The notes under the pieces are model-generated. The model made no database searches. It was not told the origin of the DNA and worked only from the letters and a program-made list of their open reading frames with translations. DNA of 64,000 bases from Candidatus Bilophila faecipullorum (GTDB lineage Bacteria > Desulfobacterota > Desulfovibrionia > Desulfovibrionales > Desulfovibrionaceae): contig CALVEZ010000016.1 of assembly GCA_944326695.1 (NCBI GenBank), forward strand, positions 1 to 64,000, read 5' to 3'. The stretch's first letter is position 1, and each line of letters begins with the position of its first letter. This document shows positions 9,146-17,658 of the stretch, piece by piece. Position numbers and translations under genes: made by a program.

Positions 9146-9510
9146 CCCTTTCTCTTGTAGATTGCGCCGAACCCTTTTCCGGCGTTCCTGTAACGGCGTG
9201 ACGCCATCGCCTTTCCCGCATCGTAAGGCGGGACCGACAGCAAAACGCCTTCCTCGGGACAGAAACGCTTCTCCAAAAACGGGAAGCCAGATACGCCGTC
9301 CCGCCCGGCTTGGGGCAAGCGAAATGGCGAGCCTCCACATAAAATAAAGACTCTGCCATAGGAAATGATTGACGGTTTCTTTAGCACCCCGGGATTACAA
9401 ACGTTTTCAAGAATGTTGAGGCAACAGGCTCTACAAGGCGAAAATTTCATCCGCATCAGTTTGAAATCACAGAGAAAATATATCAATTGATGGCTATGAC
9501 AAAGCCACAA
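9146..9510. other. Intergenic region without recognisable gene
   Basis: About 365 bases between the convergent rfbA and the Cys-rich hypothetical gene. Open frames here are short and lack ribosome-binding sites or family resemblance. No clear T-tailed terminator for rfbA was found. Confidence 0.5.
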
Positions 9511-9538
9511 TAAAAAGAGGGAGCGGGGCTCCCTCTTT
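9511..9538 (-). terminator. Intrinsic terminator of the Cys-rich hypothetical gene
   Basis: AAAGAGGGAGC and GCTCCCTCTTT form a perfect 11-bp stem with a GGG/CCC loop. On the minus strand the stem runs into TTTTTA, a proper terminator tail, 15 bases after the stop of the minus-strand gene. Confidence 0.8.
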
Positions 9539-9552
9539 GCGTTCCTATGGAA

Positions 9553-10101
9553 TCAGGCTGCGGATTTTCTGCGTCTGGTTCTGGGTTTGTCTTCCTCGGG
9601 CGGCAGGGCCTCCCCCGCCGTTTCCGGGGCGGCGGCCTCAGGGGTCGCTGGCTCTTCCGGGGCCTGCGCCTCCGGCTCTTCGAGCGGCGTTTCCTCCTCC
9701 GCTTCGGCCTCCGCGCGGCTCAGGCTTTTGCGGATGCGCGCCCGTTCCTCAAGTGGCTTCGCCACCAGCCGAATTTGCGGGACAAAGACCTTGCTCACGT
9801 AGAGCACTTCAGCGACGTCCTCCATCATCTTCCAGTCAAGGTTTTCGGGATCGAAATCCTCGCCGGGAAAGACAAGCCTGCCGTCGTTGTACTTCAAGAT
9901 ATACATTTTGACTCTCCTTTGGATAAAACCGGAAGCCGCCGGGTCAATGGTCACAAACGGCGATTCGGCCAAGGTCCGCTGTCTGTGCGCGTCGATGACG
10001 GGACAAGGGAAACGAGGGCAACGCAAACAGCTCAGTAAAGGCCGCCACTGCTGGCGCGCGGGACACCACATCGACTTTTCGGCGGGATCGACATAGGTCA
10101 T
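9553..10101 (-). CDS. Cys-rich hypothetical protein with acidic Pro/Glu-rich tail
   Basis: 182 residues, family not recognised. Residues 1-40 carry four cysteines spaced Cx11CxxCx4C (WCPARQQ, SCLRCPRFPC), suggesting a metal or Fe-S site. The middle (MYILKYNDGRLVFPGEDFDP) looks like a compact folded domain. The last 60 residues are Glu/Pro/Ala-rich and end in Arg/Lys. AAAGGAGG seven bases before the chosen ATG supports this start. A second, equally strong site (AAAGGAG) precedes an internal in-frame ATG at 9906, so a 117-residue product lacking the Cys domain may also be made. An AT-rich upstream region (10197-10265) contains the palindrome TTGTCATGACAA. Confidence 0.75.
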   Translation of the reverse strand: MTYVDPAEKSMWCPARQQWRPLLSCLRCPRFPCPVIDAHRQRTLAESPFVTIDPAASGFIQRRVKMYILKYNDGRLVFPGEDFDPENLDWKMMEDVAEVLYVSKVFVPQIRLVAKPLEERARIRKSLSRAEAEAEEETPLEEPEAQAPEEPATPEAAAPETAGEALPPEEDKPRTRRRKSAA

Positions 10102-10213
10102 GTTCCCTCCTTTCAGCGGAGTCCGTCGTCGCCCGTCCGCATCGCCATGCAAACGGGGTGTGCCCCGCCTGCCGCCATCGGAGCGGGCCTATTGGTTGCT
10201 GTATATTTTTTGT

Positions 10214-10225
10214 TTGTCATGACAA
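10214..10225. promoter_or_regulatory. 12-bp perfect palindrome, possible operator
   Basis: TTGTCATGACAA lies in an AT-rich patch about 115 bases upstream of the Cys-rich hypothetical gene. It resembles the symmetrical half-sites used by CRP/FNR-type regulators, but it is a single copy and no regulator can be named. Confidence 0.3.
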
Positions 10226-10334
10226 GAAGATATCATAAAAAAATAAAACAATAAACAAGAAAAACGCTTCCAAAGGCACGCTTTTCGCCTCCTTCCTCCG
10301 GGGCGTCCCGTCCCGGTCCCGGACCACGAAAAGC

Positions 10335-10355
10335 GTGCGGCGCGAAAGGCCGCAC
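10335..10355 (-). terminator. Weak hairpin after the TauE-family gene
   Basis: GTGCGGC and GCCGCAC form a 7-bp GC stem. On the minus strand it is followed by GCTTTTCG, a short imperfect T-run. It sits 40 bases past the exporter stop and may end that transcript. Confidence 0.4.
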
Positions 10356-10395
10356 CACGGCGCGCCCTTCTCAGGACATCAGCGGCGGAAAAGCC

Positions 10396-11298
10396 CTAAT
10401 CTCCCAACAATTCGGCACCATAGACGGCCACCATGCCCAAAAGGGTGAGAACGAGCATCCACTTCAACAGCACCGGGGGAACCCGCTTTTGAAAGCGCGC
10501 CCCGCAGTACATACCGGTGAGCCCGCCAAGGCTGAGCAGGGCGGCCAAGCCCCAATCGGGGGCGACGTTGAGGCCGGGGTAGAAGGGCGAAACGGCGACA
10601 TAAAAAAGGACCCCGGCCAAGGCATTGACGAAGGTGGCCATGAGCGTGGCCCCGGCTACGGTATGGATGGGCAGACGGAACATCGAAACGAGAAAAGGCG
10701 CGATGATGGCTCCCCCACCGATGCCGTAAATGCCGCCTACGAGCCCTACCGCAACGGAACAGGCGCAGACCGCGGGCACGGAAAAGGCATGGAGCCGCCC
10801 GCTGAACGTATAGGCCACGCGGGAGAGGCTGCTTTGCGTCACCTCGACCACGGGCCGGGCCATTCCCGGTGCGCCGCAGGCCGGGGCGGGAGCCGCGCGT
10901 CTCCTTCCGAGCAGATCGTAGAGCATCTCCAGAGCGATGCCGAAGAGCACCAGAGCCACAAAGAGCTTGAAGGGCCGGACCTGCGCCAGCCAGTGGAGGC
11001 GGATGAATCCTCCGGCCACCACTCCGGGCACAGCCCCCGCGATGATGATCCACGAGAGAGGCCACAAAAGCCGCCCTTCCCGGCAATAACGGAAGATGCC
11101 GCCCGGACTGGAGAAAACGTTGTAGAGCTGATTGGTGGCGCTCACCGAGGGATTGGTGTAGCCGAGAAACGTCATCAGGAGGGGCAGCAGCAGAAAGGCC
11201 CCGGACAAGCCGCCCATCGACGAAAAAAAGGAAACGGCGAAGGCCATGAGCGGCGGCACGAACGGGGAAACGTCGATGTCGGCGGTGGGAAAATACAT
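10396..11298 (-). CDS. TauE/SafE-family anion exporter
   Basis: Integral membrane protein of 300 residues with about eight hydrophobic segments in two related halves, as in the sulfite/organosulfonate exporter family TauE/SafE. Each half has a family-like glycine-rich turn: SSMGGLSGAFLLLPLLMTFLGY near the N-terminus (first half) and GLVGGIYGIGGGAIIAPFLV (second half). A long soluble loop near residues 125-160 divides them. The start codon is one base after the stop of the upstream pseudouridine synthase gene, so the two are probably translated in tandem. The substrate is not known; sulfite, sulfoacetate or taurine-derived anions are plausible for a sulfur-metabolising anaerobe. Confidence 0.88.
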   Translation of the reverse strand: MYFPTADIDVSPFVPPLMAFAVSFFSSMGGLSGAFLLLPLLMTFLGYTNPSVSATNQLYNVFSSPGGIFRYCREGRLLWPLSWIIIAGAVPGVVAGGFIRLHWLAQVRPFKLFVALVLFGIALEMLYDLLGRRRAAPAPACGAPGMARPVVEVTQSSLSRVAYTFSGRLHAFSVPAVCACSVAVGLVGGIYGIGGGAIIAPFLVSMFRLPIHTVAGATLMATFVNALAGVLFYVAVSPFYPGLNVAPDWGLAALLSLGGLTGMYCGARFQKRVPPVLLKWMLVLTLLGMVAVYGAELLGD

Positions 11299-11299
11299 G

Positions 11300-12208
11300 T
11301 CACGACTCCTCTTCCTGAGGAAGGGACGCGCGCCATACGCCGCTCCACGGAGGCGGTGCCGTAAAGACGCTGCCGCCCACGCGCAGACGCGCGGCGTGCA
11401 GTTTCAGGCCGCCCTCACAGGCTGGGCCGCCGTATTTGACGTCGCCGATCAGCGGAAAGCCCCGGGCCGCGAGCTGCGCGCGTATCTGATGGGTCCGTCC
11501 CGTGTGCAGGCGTATCAGCAAAAGGCTGTTCCCTTGTCGCAGCTCCAGACGGCGCACGGTCAGGCTGGCCTCCTTCCCGTCCGGCGCGTGACGGGGCGTG
11601 CCCACGGCCATCCTTTCCCTCCCCCCGTCCACGGAACGCTTGGAGAGGCGATCCTCAAGGCGCGCTGGCCGCAACCACGGGCATTCGCCGTGCGCCCACG
11701 CCAGATAGTCCTTTTCAATGCCCGCATGGGCGGCCAGAGCGTCCGAAAGGCGACGAACGGCGGCATAGGTCTTGCCGACCAGCAGGAGCCCGGACGTGTC
11801 CCGGTCCAGCCGATGCACGGGCGCGGGCATGAAGGGGGCCCCGGCGAAACTTTTTTCAAGGCGGGCCGTCAGGCTGTCCGTGTGCCCGGTTCCGGGGTGC
11901 ACGGGCAGGCCGGCTGGCTTGCAGAAAACGATCAGCTCATCCGTCTCCGCGACGATGGGCGGCAAAAGGGAACGATCCTCTTTTACGGGTGCGGCGGCCT
12001 GCGCCCCGCCACCCGCAAAAGGCGGCACGCGCACCTCGTCACCAAAGTCCACACGGTCGAAGGGCTTGGCCCGACCGCCGTTGATGCGTACCTGCCCGGT
12101 CCGTATCCAGCGATGCAGCACGCCCTGCGGCTCGTCAAAGCGCCGGGCCAGAAACTGCAAGAGCTTCTGGCCCGCTTCCTCCGCCGTCACAAGCAGTGGT
12201 TGCGCCAT
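11300..12208 (-). CDS. RluC/RluD-type rRNA pseudouridine synthase with S4 domain
   Basis: Pseudouridine synthase of 302 residues. An N-terminal S4 RNA-binding domain (AGQKLLQFLARRF, VRINGGRAKPFDRVDFGDEV) is followed by the RluA-family catalytic domain with LIVFCKPAGLPVHPGTGH, catalytic VHRLDRDTSGLLLV and LHTGRTHQIRAQLAARGFPL. The combination is typical of RluC/RluD, which modify 23S rRNA. AAGGA eight bases upstream supports the chosen ATG; the longer in-frame extension is non-coding. Directly followed by the TauE-family gene with a one-base gap. A second RluA-type enzyme is encoded at 1.6-2.7 kb. Confidence 0.92.
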   Translation of the reverse strand: MAQPLLVTAEEAGQKLLQFLARRFDEPQGVLHRWIRTGQVRINGGRAKPFDRVDFGDEVRVPPFAGGGAQAAAPVKEDRSLLPPIVAETDELIVFCKPAGLPVHPGTGHTDSLTARLEKSFAGAPFMPAPVHRLDRDTSGLLLVGKTYAAVRRLSDALAAHAGIEKDYLAWAHGECPWLRPARLEDRLSKRSVDGGRERMAVGTPRHAPDGKEASLTVRRLELRQGNSLLLIRLHTGRTHQIRAQLAARGFPLIGDVKYGGPACEGGLKLHAARLRVGGSVFTAPPPWSGVWRASLPQEEES

Positions 12209-12330
12209 AAGGATTCCTTTTGAAAGAGAGGAGAGGCAAGGGGTGGGAAACCACGGCAGGCTCCACGGGCCGCCCTCCCGCAATGCCGAGGGAAAGGCCC
12301 TCTTGAGGCCCGGCCCCTTTTGCCTCGCCG

Positions 12331-12361
12331 CAAGGCCGCCTTTTCCCGGAAGGCGGCCTTG
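12331..12361. repeat. Stable inverted repeat between argJ and the pseudouridine synthase gene
   Basis: CAAGGCCGCCTT and AAGGCGGCCTTG pair over 12 bp with a seven-base loop. There is no T-run on either side, so it may be an RNA-stability or attenuation hairpin rather than a classical terminator. Confidence 0.5.
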
Positions 12362-12452
12362 CAAGGGGAAGCTCCCCCCTCGCCGTCCGCCCCTTGAGGC
12401 GAAAAACGCTTTTCACGTGCGGCACGGGAAGGGGGCCAGGCCTGAAGAGGGA

Positions 12453-13637
12453 TTAGCTGCGGTAGTCGGCGTTGACGTTGACGTATTCATGCCCGAGGTC
12501 GGACGCTAGGAGGGTGTAGGAACCGGGCCCCGCACCCAATATGATGTCGATGGGCAGATCGCGCCGCTTGAGCGGTTCCTCAAGCAGGGCGTCGAAATCC
12601 AGATCAGTGGGCTGACCGTTGCGGAAAAGCTCCACCCCGCAGAGCGAGACGCGCACGTCCTCGGGCTCGAACTCCGCCCCGCTGCGCCCCACGGCGGCGA
12701 CGATGCGCCCCCAGTTGGCGTCTCGGCCATAGAGGGCCGTCTTGACGAGCTGCGAATGCCCCACGGTGCGGGCCACACGCTCGGCGTCCGCGTCGGAACG
12801 CGCCCCGGTCACGTGGATGCGGGCGACCTTGGACGCGCCCTCCCCGTCCTGAACCAGCATGTAGGCCAGATCGCCGAGCACGGACACCAGCGCCGCGGAA
12901 AGGGCGGCCACGGATTCGCCGTCGGCCACGGCCACGCCGGACGCGCCGTTGGTCAGGCCGTAAAGCGTATCGTTGGTGGAGGTGTCGCCGTCCACGGTGA
13001 CGCGGTTGAAGGTCTGATCCACGGCCTCGCGCAAAAGCTTTTGCCACAGGGACGCCTCGACCTCGGCGTCGCAAAGCACGACCGAAAGCATGGTGGCCAT
13101 GTTCGGGCAAATCATGCCCGCACCCTTGGCCATGCCCACGAGCCTGACCACGCCGCCGGGCAGAGCCACTTCACGGTGCGAAAGCTTGGGGAAGGCGTCG
13201 GTGGTCATGATCGCGCTGGCGAAATCTTCGGGCGTGGATTGGCCGAGGTTGGCGGCCAGTACGGGAGCGGCCTTTTCCCACAGGTCCATCTTGAGCTGCG
13301 CGCCGATGACGCCGGTGGAGGCGGGAAGGACGGCGGACGGATCAAGGCCCGCAGCGCGGCCAACCAGCTCAAGGGTGAGGCGGCAATTCCTCATGCCCTC
13401 GTCGCCGGTGCACGCGTTGGCCTGCCCGGAATTGATGACCACGGCCCGCGCCTCGGGGCGTTCGGCAAGCATGGCCTTCGCGACCACGACCGGGGCGGCG
13501 GGAAAACGGTTCTGCGTGAACGTCCCGGCGGCCACAGCCGGGACATCGCTGACGAGAAGGGCCAAATCGGGGCGGTTTTCCTTGCGGAAGCCGGCCGCGG
13601 CCACGGCAAAACGGAAACCCTGCGGAGCGATGGACAT
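12453..13637 (-). CDS. argJ: Bifunctional glutamate N-acetyltransferase / amino-acid acetyltransferase ArgJ
   Basis: Catalyses the fifth step of arginine biosynthesis, recycling the acetyl group from N-acetylornithine to glutamate; bifunctional members also acetylate glutamate from acetyl-CoA. The 394-residue precursor has VINSGQANACTGDEG, PASTGVIG and the self-cleavage region KGAGMICPNMATMLSV, where the precursor is cut between Ala and Thr of MAT to give alpha and beta chains. The C-terminus contains GRDANWGRIVAAVGRSG. The start follows AGAGGG about nine bases upstream. Upstream in-frame codons toward 13724 lie in the divergent promoter region shared with pyrK. Confidence 0.96.
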   Translation of the reverse strand: MSIAPQGFRFAVAAAGFRKENRPDLALLVSDVPAVAAGTFTQNRFPAAPVVVAKAMLAERPEARAVVINSGQANACTGDEGMRNCRLTLELVGRAAGLDPSAVLPASTGVIGAQLKMDLWEKAAPVLAANLGQSTPEDFASAIMTTDAFPKLSHREVALPGGVVRLVGMAKGAGMICPNMATMLSVVLCDAEVEASLWQKLLREAVDQTFNRVTVDGDTSTNDTLYGLTNGASGVAVADGESVAALSAALVSVLGDLAYMLVQDGEGASKVARIHVTGARSDADAERVARTVGHSQLVKTALYGRDANWGRIVAAVGRSGAEFEPEDVRVSLCGVELFRNGQPTDLDFDALLEEPLKRRDLPIDIILGAGPGSYTLLASDLGHEYVNVNADYRS

Positions 13638-13765
13638 GATGCAACCCTCTTGCACAAAAAGATGGAAAAGCGAAGTATGCCACGCTTGCATTCTACAATC
13701 AAACAAAACCGGGCTCCCTGACACGGCGGGTTACAAAACAATGACAAAAGAATTCTTCTAGCCTC

Positions 13766-13795
13766 TTGACCATGGGGCCCTCTACGCTCTACATA
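13766..13795 (+). promoter_or_regulatory. Possible promoter of pyrK-pyrD
   Basis: TTGACC (13766-13771) with TACATA (13790-13795) at 18-base spacing, about 37 bases before the pyrK ATG. The upstream element is good, the downstream one only partial. Confidence 0.35.
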
Positions 13796-13832
13796 ACTCC
13801 AAAGCACTTGTTTATGACAGGAAGTTCACATC

Positions 13833-14648
13833 ATGAGTCAGTCCGCATTTTACGATTTGGCGGTTATCGACAACGTACCTTTCGGCCTGACGGGATCGCA
13901 GGGACGTTTTTTTGCGTTGCGCCTTGAAAGGCCCGGCTGGAAAAGCTGGGCGCCGGGGCAATTCGTCATGATCCGCCCGCAAGGGTGGGCGCTCGACATG
14001 CCCTGGGCCCGTCCCTTCTCCATCTGCCGGGTCAGCACCAACGAACTTGTCATCTTCTTTCAGGTCGCCGGACGGGGCACCGAAAAGATGGCCAAGCTCC
14101 GTCGCGGCGACCGCGTCCATCTTTGGGGACCGCTCGGTAACCGTTTTGCCGTAGAAGGCGGCACGCCGACTCTCCTCCTCGCTGGCGGCATCGGCATCGC
14201 GCCCTTTGTGGGCTATTCGGAACGCCACCCCACGCCCGGGGTGCTGTCGATGGTCTTCGGCCACCGCCTGCCCGAGGACTGTTACCCCGTGGAGAGCCTT
14301 GGGGAGCGCATCGACGTGGAGTCCTTCCACGAGACCACCAGCGAAGATTTGGAGTGGTTCCTCAACCACGTCCGCTCGCGCATCGAAGCCTACGCGGAAC
14401 GCAACGGCCTTGTGCTGGCCTGCGGGCCCGCGCCCTTCCTCAAGGCGGTGCAGCGCTTCGCGCTGGCGGCCAAGGCGCGCTGTCAGCTTTCGCTCGAAAC
14501 CCGCATGGCCTGCGGCGTAGGCGCGTGCCTCGGCTGCGTCACCAAGACCACGGACAAGTGGCCTGTGGCGGAAAAGGCCGGCACGCCCGTACAGACCTGC
14601 ACCCACGGTCCCGTGTTCTGGGCCGATCAGATCACGCTGGAGGCTTAG
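13833..14648 (+). CDS. pyrK: Dihydroorotate dehydrogenase B electron-transfer subunit PyrK
   Basis: Iron-sulfur flavoprotein that passes electrons from dihydroorotate oxidation to NAD. The 271-residue protein has the FAD-binding ARPFSICRV, the pyridine-nucleotide loop LLAGGIGIAPFVGY and a C-terminal [2Fe-2S] site: CGVGACLGC, then a fourth Cys in PVQTCTHGPVF. It lies one base upstream of pyrD, forming the two-subunit class 1B enzyme. An NAD-linked DHODH fits an anaerobe lacking a quinone-linked enzyme. Confidence 0.96.
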   Translation: MSQSAFYDLAVIDNVPFGLTGSQGRFFALRLERPGWKSWAPGQFVMIRPQGWALDMPWARPFSICRVSTNELVIFFQVAGRGTEKMAKLRRGDRVHLWGPLGNRFAVEGGTPTLLLAGGIGIAPFVGYSERHPTPGVLSMVFGHRLPEDCYPVESLGERIDVESFHETTSEDLEWFLNHVRSRIEAYAERNGLVLACGPAPFLKAVQRFALAAKARCQLSLETRMACGVGACLGCVTKTTDKWPVAEKAGTPVQTCTHGPVFWADQITLEA

Positions 14649-14649
14649 G

Positions 14650-15591
14650 ATGGAACGCTTCACCGTACGTCTCACCGCCGCGCACAAGCCCGCCGGGGGC
14701 AAACCCCTCGTCTTCAAAAATCCGGTGCTGACGGCCTCGGGCACCTTCGGCTACGGGATGGAGTTCGCCCCCTACGGCGACCTGACCCATCTCGGCGGCA
14801 TCGTGGTCAAGGGGCTTTCCCTGCGGCCCCGGCCCGGCAACCCGCTGCCCCGCGTGGCGGAAACGCCCTGCGGGATGCTCAATGCCGTGGGCTTGCAAAA
14901 CGACGGCGTGGAATCCTTCCTCAAGAACAAGCTCCCCCGCCTGCCGTGGCACGAAACGCCGATCATCGCCAACCTTTACGCCACATCGCCGGACGAGTTC
15001 GGCGAGCTTGCCGCCATCCTCGCCGCCGAGGAAGGGATTGCCGGGCTTGAAGTGAACATTTCCTGCCCCAACGTGAAAAACGGGGGCATCCTCTTCGGGC
15101 AGGACCCGAAGCTTGCGGCGGAAGTGACCGAAGCGGTCAAGAAGCACGCCGGGCATCTGCCCGTCATCGTCAAGCTTTCCCCCAACGTGACCGACATCAC
15201 GGTCATCGCCCGCGCCGCCGAGGAAGCCGGAGCCGACGCGCTCTCGTGCATCAACACCCTCACGGGCATGGCCGTGGACGTGACCACCCGGAAACCGCTT
15301 CTTGCCAACGTTATCGGCGGTCTGTCCGGCCCCGCCGTCAAACCCGTGGCCCTGCGTTGTGTCTGGCAGGTCTGCAACGCCGTCAAGATTCCGGTGATCG
15401 GCATCGGCGGCATCACCTGCGCGCGGGATGTGCTCGAATTCATCCTCGTGGGCGCGCACGCCGTGCAGATCGGCACCATGAACTTCATCCGTCCCGACGC
15501 TGCCTTCCGTATCGCCGAGGAATTGCCGCAACTGTGCCAGCAGCTCGGCATCAAGAACCTCGCCGACTACCGCGGCACGTTGCAACTGTAA
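14650..15591 (+). CDS. pyrD: Dihydroorotate dehydrogenase catalytic subunit (class 1B) PyrD
   Basis: FMN-dependent enzyme converting dihydroorotate to orotate in pyrimidine synthesis. The 313-residue TIM-barrel protein contains NPVLTASGTFGYG, the active-site cysteine in EVNISCPNVKNGG (about residue 133; a cysteine base is characteristic of class 1 enzymes), IVKLSPNVTDI, NTLTGMAVDV and the FMN phosphate-binding IPVIGIGGI. Co-transcribed with pyrK. A large GC hairpin follows. Confidence 0.97.
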   Translation: MERFTVRLTAAHKPAGGKPLVFKNPVLTASGTFGYGMEFAPYGDLTHLGGIVVKGLSLRPRPGNPLPRVAETPCGMLNAVGLQNDGVESFLKNKLPRLPWHETPIIANLYATSPDEFGELAAILAAEEGIAGLEVNISCPNVKNGGILFGQDPKLAAEVTEAVKKHAGHLPVIVKLSPNVTDITVIARAAEEAGADALSCINTLTGMAVDVTTRKPLLANVIGGLSGPAVKPVALRCVWQVCNAVKIPVIGIGGITCARDVLEFILVGAHAVQIGTMNFIRPDAAFRIAEELPQLCQQLGIKNLADYRGTLQL

Positions 15592-15607
15592 ACGAAGTAA
15601 AAATGGC

Positions 15608-15654
15608 GGAGGGGCGGGGAACCTTTCTCATCAGAAAGGCGTCCCCGCCCCTCC
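15608..15654 (+). terminator. Long bipartite hairpin after pyrD
   Basis: The outer stem GGAGGGGCGGGGA pairs with TCCCCGCCCCTCC (13 bp) and encloses a second stem CCTTTCT/AGAAAGG with loop CATC. No T-run follows. It resembles the 3'-end hairpin family described elsewhere in the window but lacks the conserved tail. Confidence 0.6.
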
Positions 15655-15843
15655 CGTACCCTCTTCAGGGAACGGGCAACAAGCCCACATATCGGCCTTC
15701 CTGAATGTAACTTCAAAGTCACATTCTAATTCCGCCCGTGCCCTTCTTTTCCTTTCCTCCCGACGGTTCCGCCTTCCGGGAAGAAATGGAGCGCACAGGT
15801 GCCGGGGCCGCCCTTCCCATCATCCTCAACCCCTATCGAATCC

Positions 15844-16377
15844 ATGCCGCCGAAAAAACGTTACCAGTGGGATACAATCACCACCGCCGGAGAGGACGAC
15901 CGCCCCAGCCGTTCGCAAAAAAAGCGCGAAAGCACTGCCCTTCAGAATATGGGGGAGGAGCTTGCCGTCCTCGCCCCCTCCGTACTGGAAAAGATGCCGT
16001 TGACGCCGAACATCCGGGAGGCCCTCCTCGAATGGCAGCGCCTCAGCTCTCATGAAGGCCGCCGCAGGCAGATGCAGTACGTCGGCCGCCTCATGCGCGA
16101 GGAAGGGGACGCCCTCGCCGTGCGGGAGGCGCTCGACGCCCTCAAGCTCGGGCAAGGACTCCAAAGCGCCGCCTTCAAACGCTGCGAGAAGCTGCGCGAT
16201 GACCTGATGGCCGCCGCGCCAGCCGAAACGGAGGCGCTCCTTTCTCCCTACGGCGAGGAAGACGCCGCCGAACTGCGCGATCTCATCGCCCGTGCCCGCA
16301 ACGAAAAGGAACACGGGAGGCCCCCCCACGCGTTTCGGGCGCTGTTCCGCAAACTCAAAACCCTCTCCGAACAATGA
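15844..16377 (+). CDS. darP: Dual-action ribosomal maturation protein DarP (YjgA/DUF615)
   Basis: Small helical protein that helps late assembly of the 50S ribosomal subunit in relatives. At 177 residues it is close to the family length of about 180. Recognisable blocks are MPPKKRYQWDTITTAG at the start, SRSQKKRESTALQNMGEEL, HEGRRRQMQYVGRLMREE (the best-conserved block) and DLIARARNEKE near the end. The start is set by similarity; the ribosome-binding site is weak. The stop overlaps the next gene's start by four bases. Confidence 0.88.
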   Translation: MPPKKRYQWDTITTAGEDDRPSRSQKKRESTALQNMGEELAVLAPSVLEKMPLTPNIREALLEWQRLSSHEGRRRQMQYVGRLMREEGDALAVREALDALKLGQGLQSAAFKRCEKLRDDLMAAAPAETEALLSPYGEEDAAELRDLIARARNEKEHGRPPHAFRALFRKLKTLSEQ

Positions 16378-17552
16378 GGTTTGACGCCCTCGTCATCGGC
16401 GCGGGAGCTGCGGGGCTCATGTGCGCGCTCACGGCGGGCAGGCGGGGCTTTTCCTGCGCGCTCGTCGATCACAGCCCCGTCGCCGGGCGCAAGGTGCGGC
16501 TTGCGGGAGGCGGCAAGGGAAACGTTACCAATCGGTATATAGCTTCCGAATGGTACGTGGGCGATCAGCCCGGCTTCCCGGATCGCCTGCTGCGGCGCTG
16601 CTCCACCGCCTTCGTTCTCGACATGCTGGCCGAATTCGGCATAGGGTGGGAAGAGCGCGACTACGGCCAGCTTTTCTGCACCACACAGGCCGTACGGCTG
16701 GTGGAAGCCCTTGTTGACGCCTGCCGCGGCAGCGGGGCACGTTTTTTTATGAATACGCCGCTTGGCGGCATCCGCCACGAAGACGGCCTTTTCATCGCGG
16801 AAACGCCGCAGGGAGGGCTGGAGGCCCCGCGCCTCGTCATTGCTACGGGAAGCCCCGCGTGGCCTTCCTGCGGCGCGACAGATATGGGGATGCGCCTTGC
16901 CCGGCGCTGGGGGCACCGGGTCGTTCCGGTGCGGCCGGTCCTCGTGCCCTTCGTGTGCCCGGATACTTGGCCGCTGCACGGGCTTGCGGGCGTCAGCCTT
17001 CCCGCCGCCGTGGAAGTACACGGCCGGGCCTTCAGCTCCTCCCTGCTGTTTACGCACAAGGGGCTCAGCGGCCCCGCCGCGCTTCAGGCCTCGTGCCTGT
17101 GGCGGCCCGGCGAAACGTTGCACATCGACTTTCTGCCCGGGCAATCCGTCCCTGAAATCATGCACCAGCCCCAATGGGGCAAAAGCACGGTTCTGGGCCT
17201 CTTCAAAAAACTCCTCCCGACCCGGCTGGCGGAACGGCTCGTGCCGCCAGCCCTTGCCGGGCGGCACGTGGCGCAAACCGGCAAAAAGGAACGCGAGGCG
17301 CTGGCGCTGGGCGTGCACACCCATGCGCTCGTCCCCACGCGCACCGAGGGCATGGGACACGCCGAAGCCGCCGCCGGAGGCGTCGATACCACCGACATTA
17401 ACCCGCGCACGCTGGAAAGCCGCCTCTGCCCGGGGCTGTATTTCGCCGGGGAAGTGCTCGACGTAACAGGGTTACTAGGCGGTTACAATCTGCATTGGGC
17501 CTGGGCGTCCGGCAAGGCCGCAGGCGAAAGCTGGAAAAAGGAAACTCGATAA
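16374..17552 (+). CDS. BaiN/HI0933-family NAD(P)/FAD-dependent oxidoreductase
   Basis: Flavoprotein of 392 residues. The N-terminal FAD motif is LVIGAGAAGLMCALTAGRRG, followed by GRKVRLAGGGKGNVTN, which is diagnostic of the HI0933/YhiN/BaiN family. The C-terminus has FAGEVLDVTGLLGGYNLHWAWASGKAAG, the second FAD contact. Some family members act in bile-acid dehydroxylation, others on unknown substrates; the substrate here is not predictable. Translationally coupled to darP by a four-base ATGA overlap. Confidence 0.9.
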   Translation: MRFDALVIGAGAAGLMCALTAGRRGFSCALVDHSPVAGRKVRLAGGGKGNVTNRYIASEWYVGDQPGFPDRLLRRCSTAFVLDMLAEFGIGWEERDYGQLFCTTQAVRLVEALVDACRGSGARFFMNTPLGGIRHEDGLFIAETPQGGLEAPRLVIATGSPAWPSCGATDMGMRLARRWGHRVVPVRPVLVPFVCPDTWPLHGLAGVSLPAAVEVHGRAFSSSLLFTHKGLSGPAALQASCLWRPGETLHIDFLPGQSVPEIMHQPQWGKSTVLGLFKKLLPTRLAERLVPPALAGRHVAQTGKKEREALALGVHTHALVPTRTEGMGHAEAAAGGVDTTDINPRTLESRLCPGLYFAGEVLDVTGLLGGYNLHWAWASGKAAGESWKKETR

Positions 17553-17658
17553 TCCATAAGGAAACAAGGCGTTCCCCCCGAAAGAGGGAGGCTCCCTCTC
17601 CCCTGTCGGCATGTGCGCGATGGGGCGGGACACGCGCCCTTCTTCATACGAGGTTTTC

